Shown piece after piece: positions 52,200 through 62,700 of a stretch of 64,000 bases of DNA. The notes under the pieces were generated by a model, which saw nothing but the letters and a program-made list of their open reading frames with translations, was not told the DNA's origin and ran no database searches. Every line of letters starts with the position of its first letter. Within the stretch, counting starts at the first letter, position 1. Source of the stretch: Rhynchopus sp. YZ270_cl-10 (Eukaryota; Euglenozoa; Diplonemea; Diplonemida; Diplonemidae); NCBI GenBank assembly GCA_964035575.1, contig OZ037881.1, positions 1,116,001 to 1,180,000 of the forward strand. The letters run 5' to 3'. A program made the translations under genes and the position numbers.

Positions 52200-52719
52200 A
52201 TCGTTTTTGGTTTTGGGTGTGGAGTAAGGGATGCATCAACACGCATTGAGGAACACTGTCGGAACAATAGAGAGCAAGTGACCAACCCCCGATGAAGGGC
52301 CAAGAAGGCACCCTCAAAAATAAAAGCCCACACACACAGAGCTCGGCCCCCCTTTTTTTTTTGCTGAGATTTACACAGCCACAACTTTTCTTTCCGGAGT
52401 CAGCTGTGTGTTTCTAGATTCATTGTGAACCCAATTCCTCTGAGACCCTGCATGGCTTAAAATTCTTGAAGTATTTTGCATTTTGCATCTGAAGTCTCTG
52501 TTTAAATATGTGCCCACAGGGGCTCTCTCAAGTTTTATTTTTTTTTATATTCGTTTCCCACGAAATACTGGGAAGCCAAATACCACGGGCGTCTTTTAAG
52601 GTGAGGCTATGGCTAGTAAAGATGTACACAGTGAGAAGTGCAATTCATCTTATGCAATGTCTTACAATAGCCGGGGTTTTGCCACCCTCAAGAAATACCA
52701 TTTATTGTGTATACCAATG

Positions 52720-52810
52720 AAGTGTTCTCTGGGGTTTCGATAACCCGCGGAGAATTGATGCCTGCGTCCGCCGATGAACGGTGAGGTGTTTGCACTTTCA
52801 ACTTCTCCTT
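52720..52810 (+). repeat. Dispersed repeat, 'GGTTTCGATAACCC' type
   Basis: GGGGTTTCGATAACCCGCGG, TGCCTGCGTCCGCCGATG, GAGGTGTTTGCACTTTCAAC, TTCTCC. The same order of blocks as 9615-9704. Confidence 0.75.
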
Positions 52811-53251
52811 ATTGTGTAAGATGTGGGCACATTCATCTTCCAGGTTGTCTTCTTTATTTTCAGAGGAGACAACGCTGATGGACAAACCAAAAATAAAATG
52901 TTGCTGTGTTTCGTTCCGTTCCGTTTTCTTGTACGTAATTAACAGTAAGAACACCTTTTAAATCCACAAAAAAAGGAATGCTAACCCCTCAAATCTCAAC
53001 AAAAAGACCATAAAGAAAACCCCCCTCAATCTTTTTTTTAAAACGATTGTGGGGAAAAAAAAAATAAGATGGTGTGTATCTCTGTCCATTTCAAGTTTTT
53101 TTTCATTTTTTTTTGTTCATTCCAGTTACACACACGGGAGAGGTGGAGAAGCATCGCTTGGGGTTTTGCTTGAAATAATGAAAATTCCTCTGCCCCCTTC
53201 CTTTTCTCTGCGTGATCCCACCCTCTCCCCTTCACAACTTTTTTCAGTACC

Positions 53252-53305
53252 CCCCTGCGTCCGCCGATGTACGAGGTGTTTTGTACTTTCAACTTCACTT
53301 TCTCT
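53252..53305 (+). repeat. Dispersed repeat, 3' part
   Basis: CTGCGTCCGCCGATG, ACGAGGTGTTTTG, TACTTTCAACTTCAC; closely related to 52720-52810, only ~0.5 kb away. Confidence 0.75.
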
Positions 53306-53615
53306 TTGACAGTGCACTGTGGCCAGGGGTGTGGGGGGAAAATGCTCCTCCCTCCTCCCGGGATAGCATTTGCTGTCCCCAATGTGACACCCAATAATAT
53401 CAATTCCCACACCCTTGGGCACAGTGTATTTCAGAGGGGAGTGTTGGCAGGGTGTGTCTGCTTTTATTGGCTGGCGGCCAACTTCTGCTTCTTTGGAGAA
53501 TGTACAAAGACGATGTTCTAGTTGTGTGCCGGTTTTGCGTATGGTTCTGCACGTAGTCAACTCACCCCCACCCTACAGCCATCTACAAACAAACCCCCCC
53601 AACACAACCACAAAT

Positions 53616-53959
53616 ATGTCGTCCGGAACCGCCAACGGAGTGATCTGCCCCCACTGCAAGTCCTTCCAGTACTACTACTGCCAGAACTGCCCCGGAAACA
53701 AGGTATGCCAGTCATCCATCTAACTGCACTTTGTATCACATCTCTCTCTCTCTCTCAGGTTGCGTACTGCGCTGCCCACAACACCTCGGCGAAGTCGAAG
53801 CACCCTCTGCACGTTAAGATGTACGAGGCCACCTCCCAGAAGTGCGTGAAGTGCAACAACAACTACTGCATCAAGCCTGCCACCGTGGAGGCCGTGCAGG
53901 AGCACGAGAAGAAGCAGAGCACACAGTACCACGGAACCCTCGACCAGGGAACCCGTTAA
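53616..53959 (+). CDS. Tandem small Cys-rich gene, copy 1
   Basis: Two exons (53616-53702, 53759-53959) encode 95 residues. The Cys/His layout is VICPHCKSFQYYYCQNCPG (two C-x2-C pairs in exon 1), then AYCAAH, HPLHVK, and KCVKCNNNYC, which could bind two zinc ions. It ends in a helical EAVQEHEKKQSTQYHGTLDQ tail. There is no signal peptide or membrane segment. I do not recognise the family. The intron (53703-53758) has a CT-repeat acceptor and splits the two Cys clusters. Codon use is highly biased, as in polyubiquitin. The tail has HGT. The intron belongs to the same variant as copy 3, while the 3' flank (GCTGGGTGCACTTGTCG) matches copy 5. Confidence 0.9.
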
Positions 53960-54469
53960 GCTGGGTGCACTTGTCGAAAAACGTTCCTTTGATTTTATGA
54001 AAAAAACGTGTGTGTTGCAACATGATTTTCAGACCGGAGGTCCGTAGACCTCTGTTGTCTGTCCACTCTTTTTCTTTTTCTTTTTCTCTTTATTTTTTCG
54101 TTTTATTTTTGAGTTTGCTTTTTACTTTAATTTCTGATTATGGTTGAGAGCGGCGAGTGACGGGCGGGGGTTCAGCTGTTCTATTTCATCTGTGCTATCG
54201 TATCATCTCACTCGCAACCTGCCCGCTTGGCCGTGGCGCGGACGTTTTTTAGTTTTTGAAAGTTTGTCTCTCTTAGTTTAGTGATAGGTTCCAATGAGTA
54301 GTGAATGAAAGAACCATGGGAGAAACCAGCCGGTGACAAACCTGATATGAAAAAACAAAAAAAAAAAAAAGGTGTGGAGGTATTTTTGAATGTTTCGTCC
54401 CCTTTGTTGTCCCCAGCCCATTTTTCACGTTTCCAGATAAACTCTTATTCCCTACTTACCAACACAAAT

Positions 54470-54810
54470 ATGTCGTCCGGAACCGCCAACGGAGTGATCT
54501 GCCCCCACTGCAAGTCCTTCCAGTACTACTACTGCCAGAACTGCCCCGGAAACAAGGTATGTCGTTCATAGCTGCAGCACTTTGTATCACATCTCTCTCT
54601 CTCTCTCAGGTTGCGTACTGCGCTGCCCACAACACCTCGGCGAAGTCGAAGCACCCTCTGCACGTTAAGATGTACGAGGCCACCTCCCAGAAGTGCGTGA
54701 AGTGCAACAACAACTACTGCATCAAGCCTGCCACCGTGGAGGCCGTGCAGGAGCACGAGAAGAAGCAGAGCACACAGTACCACGGATCCCTCGACCAGGG
54801 AACTCGTTAA
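54470..54810 (+). CDS. Tandem small Cys-rich gene, copy 2
   Basis: Exons 54470-54556 and 54610-54810, 95 residues. The protein is identical to copy 1 except for HGS instead of HGT near the C-terminus. The intron is the 53-bp variant (GTATGTCGTTCATAGC) shared with copies 4 and 5. The 5' flank (AACACAAAT before ATG) resembles copy 1, and the 3' flank is unique. An acceptor-like CACGTTTCCAG lies 34 bases upstream of the start. Confidence 0.9.
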
Positions 54811-55285
54811 ACTGTTTCATTTTCCCACAACGAGTTTCTCACAGTTTTCATTTTATAAGAGGATCGTTTTAGTGAAAGCGGTTTCTCGTTCTTCTCTATT
54901 CAAGCAAAAAAAAGTATAAATTTGAACCACGAAAACTAGTAAAAAAAACAAAAACTTTATGAAAAAAAAAAAAAAAAAAAAAAAACAAATACCAGACGTG
55001 AAGGCTTTTTCACCGCCAACATGTGTTGCATGTTGGCACATCCTACCCTTTTTTTGGGTGAGGGACATTTTAGTTGAGTGGCAGACGTGTGTTCCGTGCA
55101 TAGTATGTCTGGTGCACATGTCTTGTCTCTCTGGCAGCTTCTTAGGGGAAAAACAAAGAACGAAGTTGTTGAAAAGAAAAACCACCAAACACAGCCTTTT
55201 GATGTCATTATGCACGACTCTCCTCAGCTACCTTCATTGTCCCACCAACAGAATTTTTCAAAAAAAACACAACCTTTATCTTAAA

Positions 55286-55629
55286 ATGTCGTCCGGAACC
55301 GCCAACGGAGTGATCTGCCCCCACTGCAAGTCCTTCCAGTACTACTACTGCCAGAACTGCCCCGGAAACAAGGTATGCCAGTCATCCATCTAACTGCACT
55401 TTGTATCACATCTCTCTCTCTCTCTCAGGTTGCGTACTGCGCTGCCCACAACACCTCGGCGAAGTCGAAGCACCCTCTGCACGTTAAGATGTACGAGGCC
55501 ACCTCCCAGAAGTGTGTGAAGTGCAACAACAACTACTGCATCAAGCCTGCCACCGTGGAGGCCGTGCAGGAGCACGAGAAGAAGCAGAGCACACAGTACC
55601 ACGGAACCCTCGACCAGGGAACCCGTTAA
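55286..55629 (+). CDS. Tandem small Cys-rich gene, copy 3
   Basis: Exons 55286-55372 and 55429-55629, 95 residues, same protein as copy 1 (HGT). The intron is the 56-bp variant of copy 1. The second exon has a synonymous TGT instead of TGC in the KCVKC segment, shared with copy 4. The 5' flank (CAACCTTTATCTTAAA) matches copy 5. The 3' region shares a diverged GAGGCGATTTGCTTGACTGC stretch with copy 4. Confidence 0.9.
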
Positions 55630-56333
55630 GCACATTACTGAATGTGTTTTAGTGTCCGCGTCGCTGAGGCGCTTGCATTAATCAGTTTCATTTTTCTTTT
55701 CTTTTTTCTTTTTTGAGGCGATTTGCTTGACTGCTTTATTGCCTGTTCCTTTTTTTGTTTCACTATTACTCCTTTTTATTTTGATATCGTTTGAACGTTC
55801 GTTTTACTGTTGCAGTTTACTATGCGTTCACTTTTGAGACACGACTACCTGACCGTACGAGTGGCCCTTCCTCCTGGACCTATGTTGTTTATTACCTTAC
55901 CTGTGTCTCACGATGTTGCTGCGGACGACGCTTTTCTGAAGGCGGGAGGAACGCAAGGGGGGAAAAAAAAAGCAACAGCGACGAAAAAAAATGGACCCCC
56001 CTCACCCCCCCTTCCATTTGATTAAAGGCTGATCGCAAGCCGCAAACCCTTTTTGCAAAATGAACGCCATTCGAATGGAGGACCGCCCAGACCTTTTCCT
56101 TAAATTTTGCTGTAATTCTGCTGTTAAGGATTAAGGAAGAGATACGTTGTGGTACCTTCAGTGCTATGAAGGCTTCGGCCTACATTGAGGACAGACCAAA
56201 TGTGTCGGGGCTAGTGCCGCAAAGGTGGGTGCTTGGTGACAGAAGGACAGACCGATCCTGGTGCTGCTTTGCTTTGCCTGTGGCACACATCACACAATGT
56301 TCAGAATCTCACACCTTCCCCTTTATCTAAATA

Positions 56334-56674
56334 ATGTCGTCCGGAACCGCCAACGGAGTGATCTGCCCCCACTGCAAGTCCTTCCAGTACTACTACTGCC
56401 AGAACTGCCCCGGAAACAAGGTATGTCGTTCATAGCTGCAGCACTTTGTATCACATCTCTCTCTCTCTCTCAGGTTGCATACTGCGCTGCCCACAACACC
56501 TCGGCGAAGTCGAAGCACCCTCTGCACGTTAAGATGTACGAGGCCACCTCCCAGAAGTGTGTGAAGTGCAACAACAACTACTGCATCAAGCCCGCCACCG
56601 TGGAGGCCGTGCAGGAGCACGAGAAGAAGCAGAGCACACAGTACCACGGATCCCTCGACCAGGGAACCCGTTAA
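56334..56674 (+). CDS. Tandem small Cys-rich gene, copy 4
   Basis: Exons 56334-56420 and 56474-56674, 95 residues, HGS form. It has private synonymous changes GCA (start of exon 2) and CCC, plus the TGT shared with copy 3. The intron is the variant of copies 2 and 5. Upstream, a dispersed repeat (56165-56240, GGCTTCGGCCTACATTGAG) lies between copies 3 and 4. Confidence 0.9.
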
Positions 56675-57146
56675 GCACCGGTACTCGCATTATTAGTTTT
56701 ATGAGGCAATCGGCTTAACTGCTTTGTTGCCAATCGTTTTATTTTTTATTTTTATTACATGTTTGAGCCAAGGTTTCTGTGCTGAGGGACCCTCTTACAG
56801 ACATGGTCTTTTTTTCTTTTGGTTTACTTTTTCCTAGTTTGCGTTGAACGCCGTTCTTCTGTTTCAGTTGAATGTGTTCACACCTATGAGACGCGTTGTG
56901 ACGCGTGAGAATGGCTTGTGCTTTGTGTTTCTCCTGTGTACACCATGTTACTGCTGTGACTCGCTTGGAGCGAGTTTGAGTGAGACGTGATGTGGAGGGA
57001 GGGTGGGATCGCCCAGGATGAGGGGCAAAAAAGGAGGGAATACAAAAAAACTACTGGTTCGTATTTTTTTTTCTTCATTTGCTTGCCCAGAACCCCTTAC
57101 CACTTACCATAATGGGCAGAATCTCACACACAACCTTCATCTTAAA

Positions 57147-57487
57147 ATGTCGTCCGGAACCGCCAACGGAGTGATCTGCCCCCACTGCAAGTCCTTCCAG
57201 TACTACTACTGCCAGAACTGCCCCGGAAACAAGGTATGTCGTTCATAGCTGCAGCACTTTGTATCACATCTCTCTCTCTCTCTCAGGTTGCGTACTGCGC
57301 TGCCCACAACACCTCGGCGAAGTCGAAGCACCCTCTGCACGTTAAGATGTACGAGGCCACCTCCCAGAAGTGCGTGAAGTGCAACAACAACTACTGCATC
57401 AAGCCTGCCACCGTGGAGGCCGTGCAGGAGCACGAGAAGAAGCAGAGCACACAGTACCACGGATCCCTCGACCAGGGAACCCGTTAA
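57147..57487 (+). CDS. Tandem small Cys-rich gene, copy 5
   Basis: Exons 57147-57233 and 57287-57487, 95 residues, HGS form. The intron matches copies 2 and 4, the 5' flank matches copy 3 and the 3' flank matches copy 1 over at least 40 bases. That mosaic of flank similarities indicates repeated unequal exchange or gene conversion in the array. Confidence 0.9.
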
Positions 57488-58180
57488 GCTGGGTGCACTT
57501 GTCGAAAAACGTTCCTTTGATTTTATGAGAAAAAAAATGATCGAAAAACGTTCATGATTGGGTGTGTTTGCAGCCCTTTTCTTACAACGATTACTTGATT
57601 GCTGTTTCCTTAACTTGGAAAAAGAATATACAGGAGAAAAAAAGATGGGCGGACTTTCGTTTCTTGTGATAGGAAAAAGACACCACGAAACGACATCCTA
57701 GCTCGATACCCGCACCTACATGCCAACGTGAAAAAAAAAAACACCCATACGACGTTTGCAAGATGCCACGCTCCCCCCCACACGCCCCTCCCAAACCAGC
57801 AACCTTTCCCTGGCCTTGAAGCAGTGTTCGGAGGCCGCCAAAAAAAATTATAAAAAAAAACAAAGGCACGCAATAGTGCCACATTTTTTTCCCCCATTGG
57901 GGGGTGGAGGCGGGCATACAAAACAACTATAAAAAAGAGCAAAACGATCCACGCAAAAAAAAATACAAAATCCCCCAAAAAACACTCTTTTTGCCATTTG
58001 CAACCTCACGCATCTAACCCCCACCACCCTAATGGTGGCAGTATTGTGATGGGGAGCCTATTGGAATACGCAAAATACATCACAATACACCATGTATTTT
58101 GATGTATTTTTGCGTATTCCAATGGGCTCCTCATCACAAAAATACCAGCATTGCACCATCCCCCCCCAACAGAATACACA
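57488..58180. other. Spacer with a large fold-back
   Basis: No gene supported. The 3' flank of copy 5, A-rich sequence, then the inverted repeat 58032-58159 and an acceptor-like CCCCCAACAG nine bases before the next start. Confidence 0.6.
58032..58159. mobile_element. Fold-back (MITE-like) sequence just upstream of a gene
   Basis: Two ~50-55-bp inverted arms containing GTGATGGGGAGCC and TTGGAATACGCAAAATACAT pair across a ~15-base centre with few mismatches. Inner TACATCA and GATGTAT also pair. The arms end only ~20 bases before the start codon, so the fold-back lies in or near the leader or promoter. No clear target duplication. Confidence 0.65.
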
Positions 58181-59317
58181 ATGCTGTATAAACACCATAC
58201 TGATGAGGGCGTTTCTTCTGAGGAAATTGCGGCACTTGACGAGAAGATCGAGAAGGTCGGGGTGCCTAAGGTTAGCACATGGAGACGGTTTAAACGGATG
58301 TTCGTTTCTGATGACGACGGGAAGGATCCTTACGGTTTGACTGCCGAACAACGGGTAGAGTTTCTGCGTGCAGTGCCGTTGTACGAACAACACATCAACA
58401 CTGCGAATGCGGCGCACAACTGGAAGGAGGTAGCACAGCGGTGTGGACAGCTTGCTAAAATCCGTCTTTTCCTTGGTGACCGTGCAGGCGCTGCGACCAC
58501 CCTTGTCAACCAATCCAAAGCAACTATCAACCTCGCCGAACAATCCACAGAGGACACCACCGTCCAAACCCTCATTCTCGAATCCATCACCCTCCGTGAG
58601 TCTGCCATCACCCAGGCGCTTGCTGGAGGGCATTACCATCAGGCGGCGACATATCTTCAAGGTCTTGCCACCTTTATTAGACGTGGTAAAGACATTCCGT
58701 ATCTCCCGCCACAACAGAAGGCGGTGGATTTATTGCTGCAGGCGGGGAAACTGTTTCAAGAGAATGGCCATCCACAGCATGGGATAGATTGTAAAGGGGA
58801 GGTTGCTGTCACACTGCAAAGGGAGAAAAGGTATAAGGAGGCCATGGAGCTGTGGGAACAATGTGCGGAGCATTGTACAGAAACGCCGTTGTTGAGGATG
58901 TCTGCTATTCGGCATGTTGTTTCTGCGGCATTGTGCCATTTGTCGCATCTGGCGAAAGAGTATTTAGACGATGTCGCTGAAGGAGACAAGGAGGACCCTC
59001 ACACAATAGAAGATAACGCGCATGAGCACCTCCTCCGTCTCTCTTCCTTGGACAGCCAGTTCACCCCGCAGCGGAAGGAGTATTGTATTCTCGAGGAGCT
59101 CGACTCCACAGTCGCGCTTCTCGTAGAAGGCGGCCCAGGAGGTGGTGCTATAAAAGTAAACTTCCCTGAAGACCGGGACCTAAAACCCCTCTCTCTAGAC
59201 CCAGAGCAGCACCGCCTCATCACACAGCTTCGTGATATGGTTGGGGGTCAGGAAGAAAAAAAGGGGGTAAATGCAGTGAAATCTGGGCTAAAAGCGCTTT
59301 TCAGGCATGATCCATAA
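58181..59317 (+). CDS. SNAP/TPR-like helical-repeat protein
   Basis: Single-exon gene, 378 residues, started at ATG 58181 (ACACAATGC). The central ~65-260 residues are successive amphipathic helix pairs: FLRAVPLYEQHINTANAAHN, KEVAQRCGQLAKIRLFLGDR, GHYHQAATYLQGLATFIRRG, AVDLLLQAGKLFQENGHPQH, RYKEAMELWEQCAEHC, SAALCHLSHLAKEYL. The pattern (fE.c..h......l....ir....aalChL) resembles alpha/gamma-SNAP, the adaptor that brings NSF to SNARE complexes, but the usual SNAP C-terminal leucine pair is not seen and the N-terminus is atypical. An adaptor in vesicle fusion is therefore tentative; a generic TPR-like protein is the alternative. Confidence 0.7.
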   Translation: MLYKHHTDEGVSSEEIAALDEKIEKVGVPKVSTWRRFKRMFVSDDDGKDPYGLTAEQRVEFLRAVPLYEQHINTANAAHNWKEVAQRCGQLAKIRLFLGDRAGAATTLVNQSKATINLAEQSTEDTTVQTLILESITLRESAITQALAGGHYHQAATYLQGLATFIRRGKDIPYLPPQQKAVDLLLQAGKLFQENGHPQHGIDCKGEVAVTLQREKRYKEAMELWEQCAEHCTETPLLRMSAIRHVVSAALCHLSHLAKEYLDDVAEGDKEDPHTIEDNAHEHLLRLSSLDSQFTPQRKEYCILEELDSTVALLVEGGPGGGAIKVNFPEDRDLKPLSLDPEQHRLITQLRDMVGGQEEKKGVNAVKSGLKALFRHDP

Positions 59318-59795
59318 AAGAAGCAGGTGAATACAGCAAAAAAAAAAAGCGATTTTTTTGGAGGAAAAAAGTATGCAAAAAGTCTAGCAATTTTATGTTG
59401 GACGCAAAAACGTTAGAAAGGGTGATTTCTATCCAGCGCCTTTTTTCAAAAGACCCCCTTTTTTTTTACACCTCTTGAAAAGAAAATATGACAATTTTAA
59501 GATTTTTCTACCCCAAAATGGAAAATGAAAGCAACGGAGCATACACAGTTACCCCCCCCCCCCCCCAAATCGTGCGTGAGAAGCGTACCCACAGTTTTCA
59601 TTACAAAAAAAAAAGACCCCCCCCTCTCCACTCTTACTGACTGACTTTTTGAAATTACAACAATGTTTGTATATCCCCTCTTCTCTTCTCCTCGTATCGT
59701 ACAATGGGTCAGTCGAAGGTGCCTGCATTAATAACGTCACTCTCTTTCTCCCTCTTTTTTCTCTCCTCCCTTGTATACCTCTCCCCCCCTCCAGG
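59318..59795. other. Spacer with repeat copy
   Basis: No gene supported; holds a poly-C run at 59552-59567, the repeat at 59702-59745 and an acceptor-like CCCCCCCTCCAG one base before the next ATG. Confidence 0.55.
59702..59745 (+). repeat. Dispersed repeat, 'GGGTCAGTCGAAGGTG' type
   Basis: ATGGGTCAGTCGAAGGTGCC, TGCATTAATAACGTCAC, pyrimidine run; close match to 15312-15352. Confidence 0.75.
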
Positions 59796-62700
59796 ATGCA
59801 TTCACGGACAAGCTACCGTGGCGGGGTGTCGTCACCCCGGTCCGCACTCTCACCTCGCAATGCGAACACCGCAAATGAGCACCTCAAACGCGAGGCGGAG
59901 AAGAAGGAGCGGGGGTTGGTCGTGGAGAAGCTGCAGCAGCGGGTGAAGATGCAGGACGAGGAACTGCTCACGACGAACCGCCGACTGGAGGCAATGCAGA
60001 TGACACTACAGGACTTCCAGGTCGTTCTTACCAGCCACGAACGCGAGGTCGAAGGACTATGGTCGCACGCCGGCATGCGTCAAGGAGCTGCCACGCCACC
60101 CGCAGGCGTCCCTGTCGCCAACCCCTCAGAAGTGCAGGACCTCCGCCGCATCGTAGGTGTCCTCTCTGACCGTCTCGACGCCGCAGAACAACGTGTAGTG
60201 AAACCCATTGAGTCCCTCCAAGCCTCAACCATGGAGCTCCTCTTCACCCAAAACCGTGAATTCATGGATGAATTTGAGGTTAAACTCAAAGCAACCCAGG
60301 ACCAATCCCTTCGCGACGCAGACCGTCTTGAAATGCAAATGGCAGCCATCCGCGAAGCACTGCAGATGGGCGACCGCCAGGCTGACGCAGACCTCAAGGG
60401 CACCGAATCACGCTTCCACCGCGGCCTCAAAACCATCCAGCACGACTCCATGGCTGCGTGGGAGACCCTCGCGAATGCGATGGGGTCTCCTTCACTCCCT
60501 GCAGACAGTCTGGGAGATCCGGGTATTGTTGCGAGGGTTGGCCCGGTGCGGGATGCAATTCTGAACGCCATCGCAATGAAAGTGAGTGAAGCAGTCGATG
60601 TCCTGAGGAGGGAGAACGATGACAAAGGGAAGCAGCAGGAGGCTATGATGAAGCGCCTGCAGGCGATGGTGCAGCGGAGTGCAGGGATGACCGACTCGCT
60701 TGCGAAGGAGATGCTGGAGGGTGGTGGTGGCAGTGCCGCCATGCAGCGCGAGCATGCCGCGCTTCTTGACAAATTGAAGGCGCAGATGGAACGCCAGCTG
60801 GGCGACGTCACTACCAAAATCACCTCCCAACAACTCAGCGTCGTCGACATCGACCGCCGTCTCACCGACAAAGTCAAGGGTCTGTCCGAGCTCTTCGCGC
60901 ACCTCGAGGGCAACGTTGCAAAACTCAACGAAGACTCCCGGATGCACGGTGCCGGCCTCCAGGAGGTGATGGCGCAGTGCCACTCCATGAAGGAGGAGAC
61001 CCTTCGGTCTGCTGAGGAGGCGAGGGGGGCAGCCTTGACGTTCCAGGACCAATGCAATGATGTGCTGCAGAGGCATGTGGCAGATGTGAGGGAGCGTCTG
61101 CAGCAGCAGCAGGAGGAGACGAGGGGGCAGTTGCAGGTGGCAGGGGAGAAGGCGAACAATGCGACGAGGGTGGCAGAGATGTTGCGTATGCAGATGGAGG
61201 AGTTTGCAGCAGCGACGAAGCGTGCGCAGGCGCAGATCCAAGAGGCAGAGACCGCACGCAAGGAGGAGATGCGTCGTGTGCAGCAGCTCAACACTGACGC
61301 CGTTGCGCGCGTCCAGCAGCTCGCCTCCGCAGACGTGAACCGCCTCCAAAAGGAGATCTCCCAAGAAATGCAACGCTACGAAGACGCTGCCAGCGGGCTC
61401 TACCGCACCGTCGAAGAGCTCCGTGGTGTGCAGCAGCGTACCCTCGAGGAGTACCACCGCCAGGGCGACGAGCAGGCCCTTGTCCACTCGAAGTTCCAGC
61501 AGCAGCTCACCGACGTCAACAGTGTTCTCAAAGAACAGCTCCAAATGGAGAGCGAACGTCTGCAGAACCTCATCCGCGGTGAGTCGCAGGGCCTCAACGA
61601 CCAGGTCGTGCGTTTCAAGACAGAGCTCAGTGAGCGGGTCGGTGCGGTGGAGCGCCGTATGGGAGAATCCGAGACGGTGATCGACTCCTTCCGAGGACGC
61701 ATCCGGACGCTTGAGATGAACGACAGCACGAAGCTTGAGAAGACCGTCTTCGAGCTGAAGCAAATCACACAACAGCACGACAACCGCGTCCACTCTCTTG
61801 AGGGCTGGCGGACGGAGACCATGGCGAAGCTGACTAGCATGGAAGGCCGCATCAGCGAGGCCGGCAATGCTGCACAGCTTGCGGCCTTGGCAAGGAAGAT
61901 GGACGACCTTGAGCGGGGTCTCATCCTTGCGCGTGGTCCCGAGAAGGAGGAGCTGCGGAGACAGCTGCGTGCAGAGATCGACGAGCGCATCATTCTCATG
62001 GAGCACCGTATCGACTCTTCTGTGGAGGGGCTGGCGATGCGCGTCAACGACCACGAAGGTGTCATCAAGGATGTGCAGCGTGACCACAACAGACACACAA
62101 CAGGCATCAAGAAGAACGCAGACTCCATCGCTGCTCTCGAGACAGAGGTGCACGAACAAAAGAAGCTCAAAGCTGCCATCGCGCAAGACATCGAAGGTCT
62201 TGTCGGGAAGATCAACAACGAAATCAAACAGATGGCGAAGGAGCTGCGCGACAACAGGGACTACTGCCACAGACTCGACGGCCTCATCAAGAACAAAGAC
62301 ACCAAGGCGGCGGAGCTTATGGAGAAGATCAAGTCGGAGTTCAACGATATGAAGGTATGTTAAATGGTCATCAATGTATTGGGGTTTGGGGCCCTAGAAC
62401 CTTTTTTGCACTTTGGGGGAAATCACATCAATGAAAATAATTTACAGCACAAATTCGGCGAATCGCTATCGAAGAGTGAAGGCAAGATCGAGGAAATGGA
62501 GAAGTTCGTGAACAAGATGCGCGAAGAGTTCCGCAAGATGAAGGAGGAGCTGGAGAGCAACTCCTCTGCAGACGAGGAGCGCGAACGCAAGCTGCGCGAG
62601 CTTATCCATGACGAATGCGGCATTATGCGCGAACGCTTCCTCAGACTCTTCGAGGAGATGAAGGTACGTCTGCATTCTCTAACATACAATGCCACTTATA

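Larger units (their letters stand above)
52200..53615. other. Spacer with repeats
   Basis: No gene supported. Contains repeats at 52720-52810 and 53252-53305 and an acceptor-like CCACCCTACAG 37 bases before the first gene of the tandem array. Confidence 0.6.

Noticed and set aside
53720-57460. Repeated ~80-codon minus-strand frames in the tandem array
   Set aside because: They are antisense to exon 2 of each array gene and repeat only because the genes do.
60080-62270. Long minus-strand open frames (284 to 592 codons)
   Set aside because: They lie antisense to the GC-rich coiled-coil exon, have improbable composition (Ser/Arg- or Leu/His-rich) and no start or splice context.
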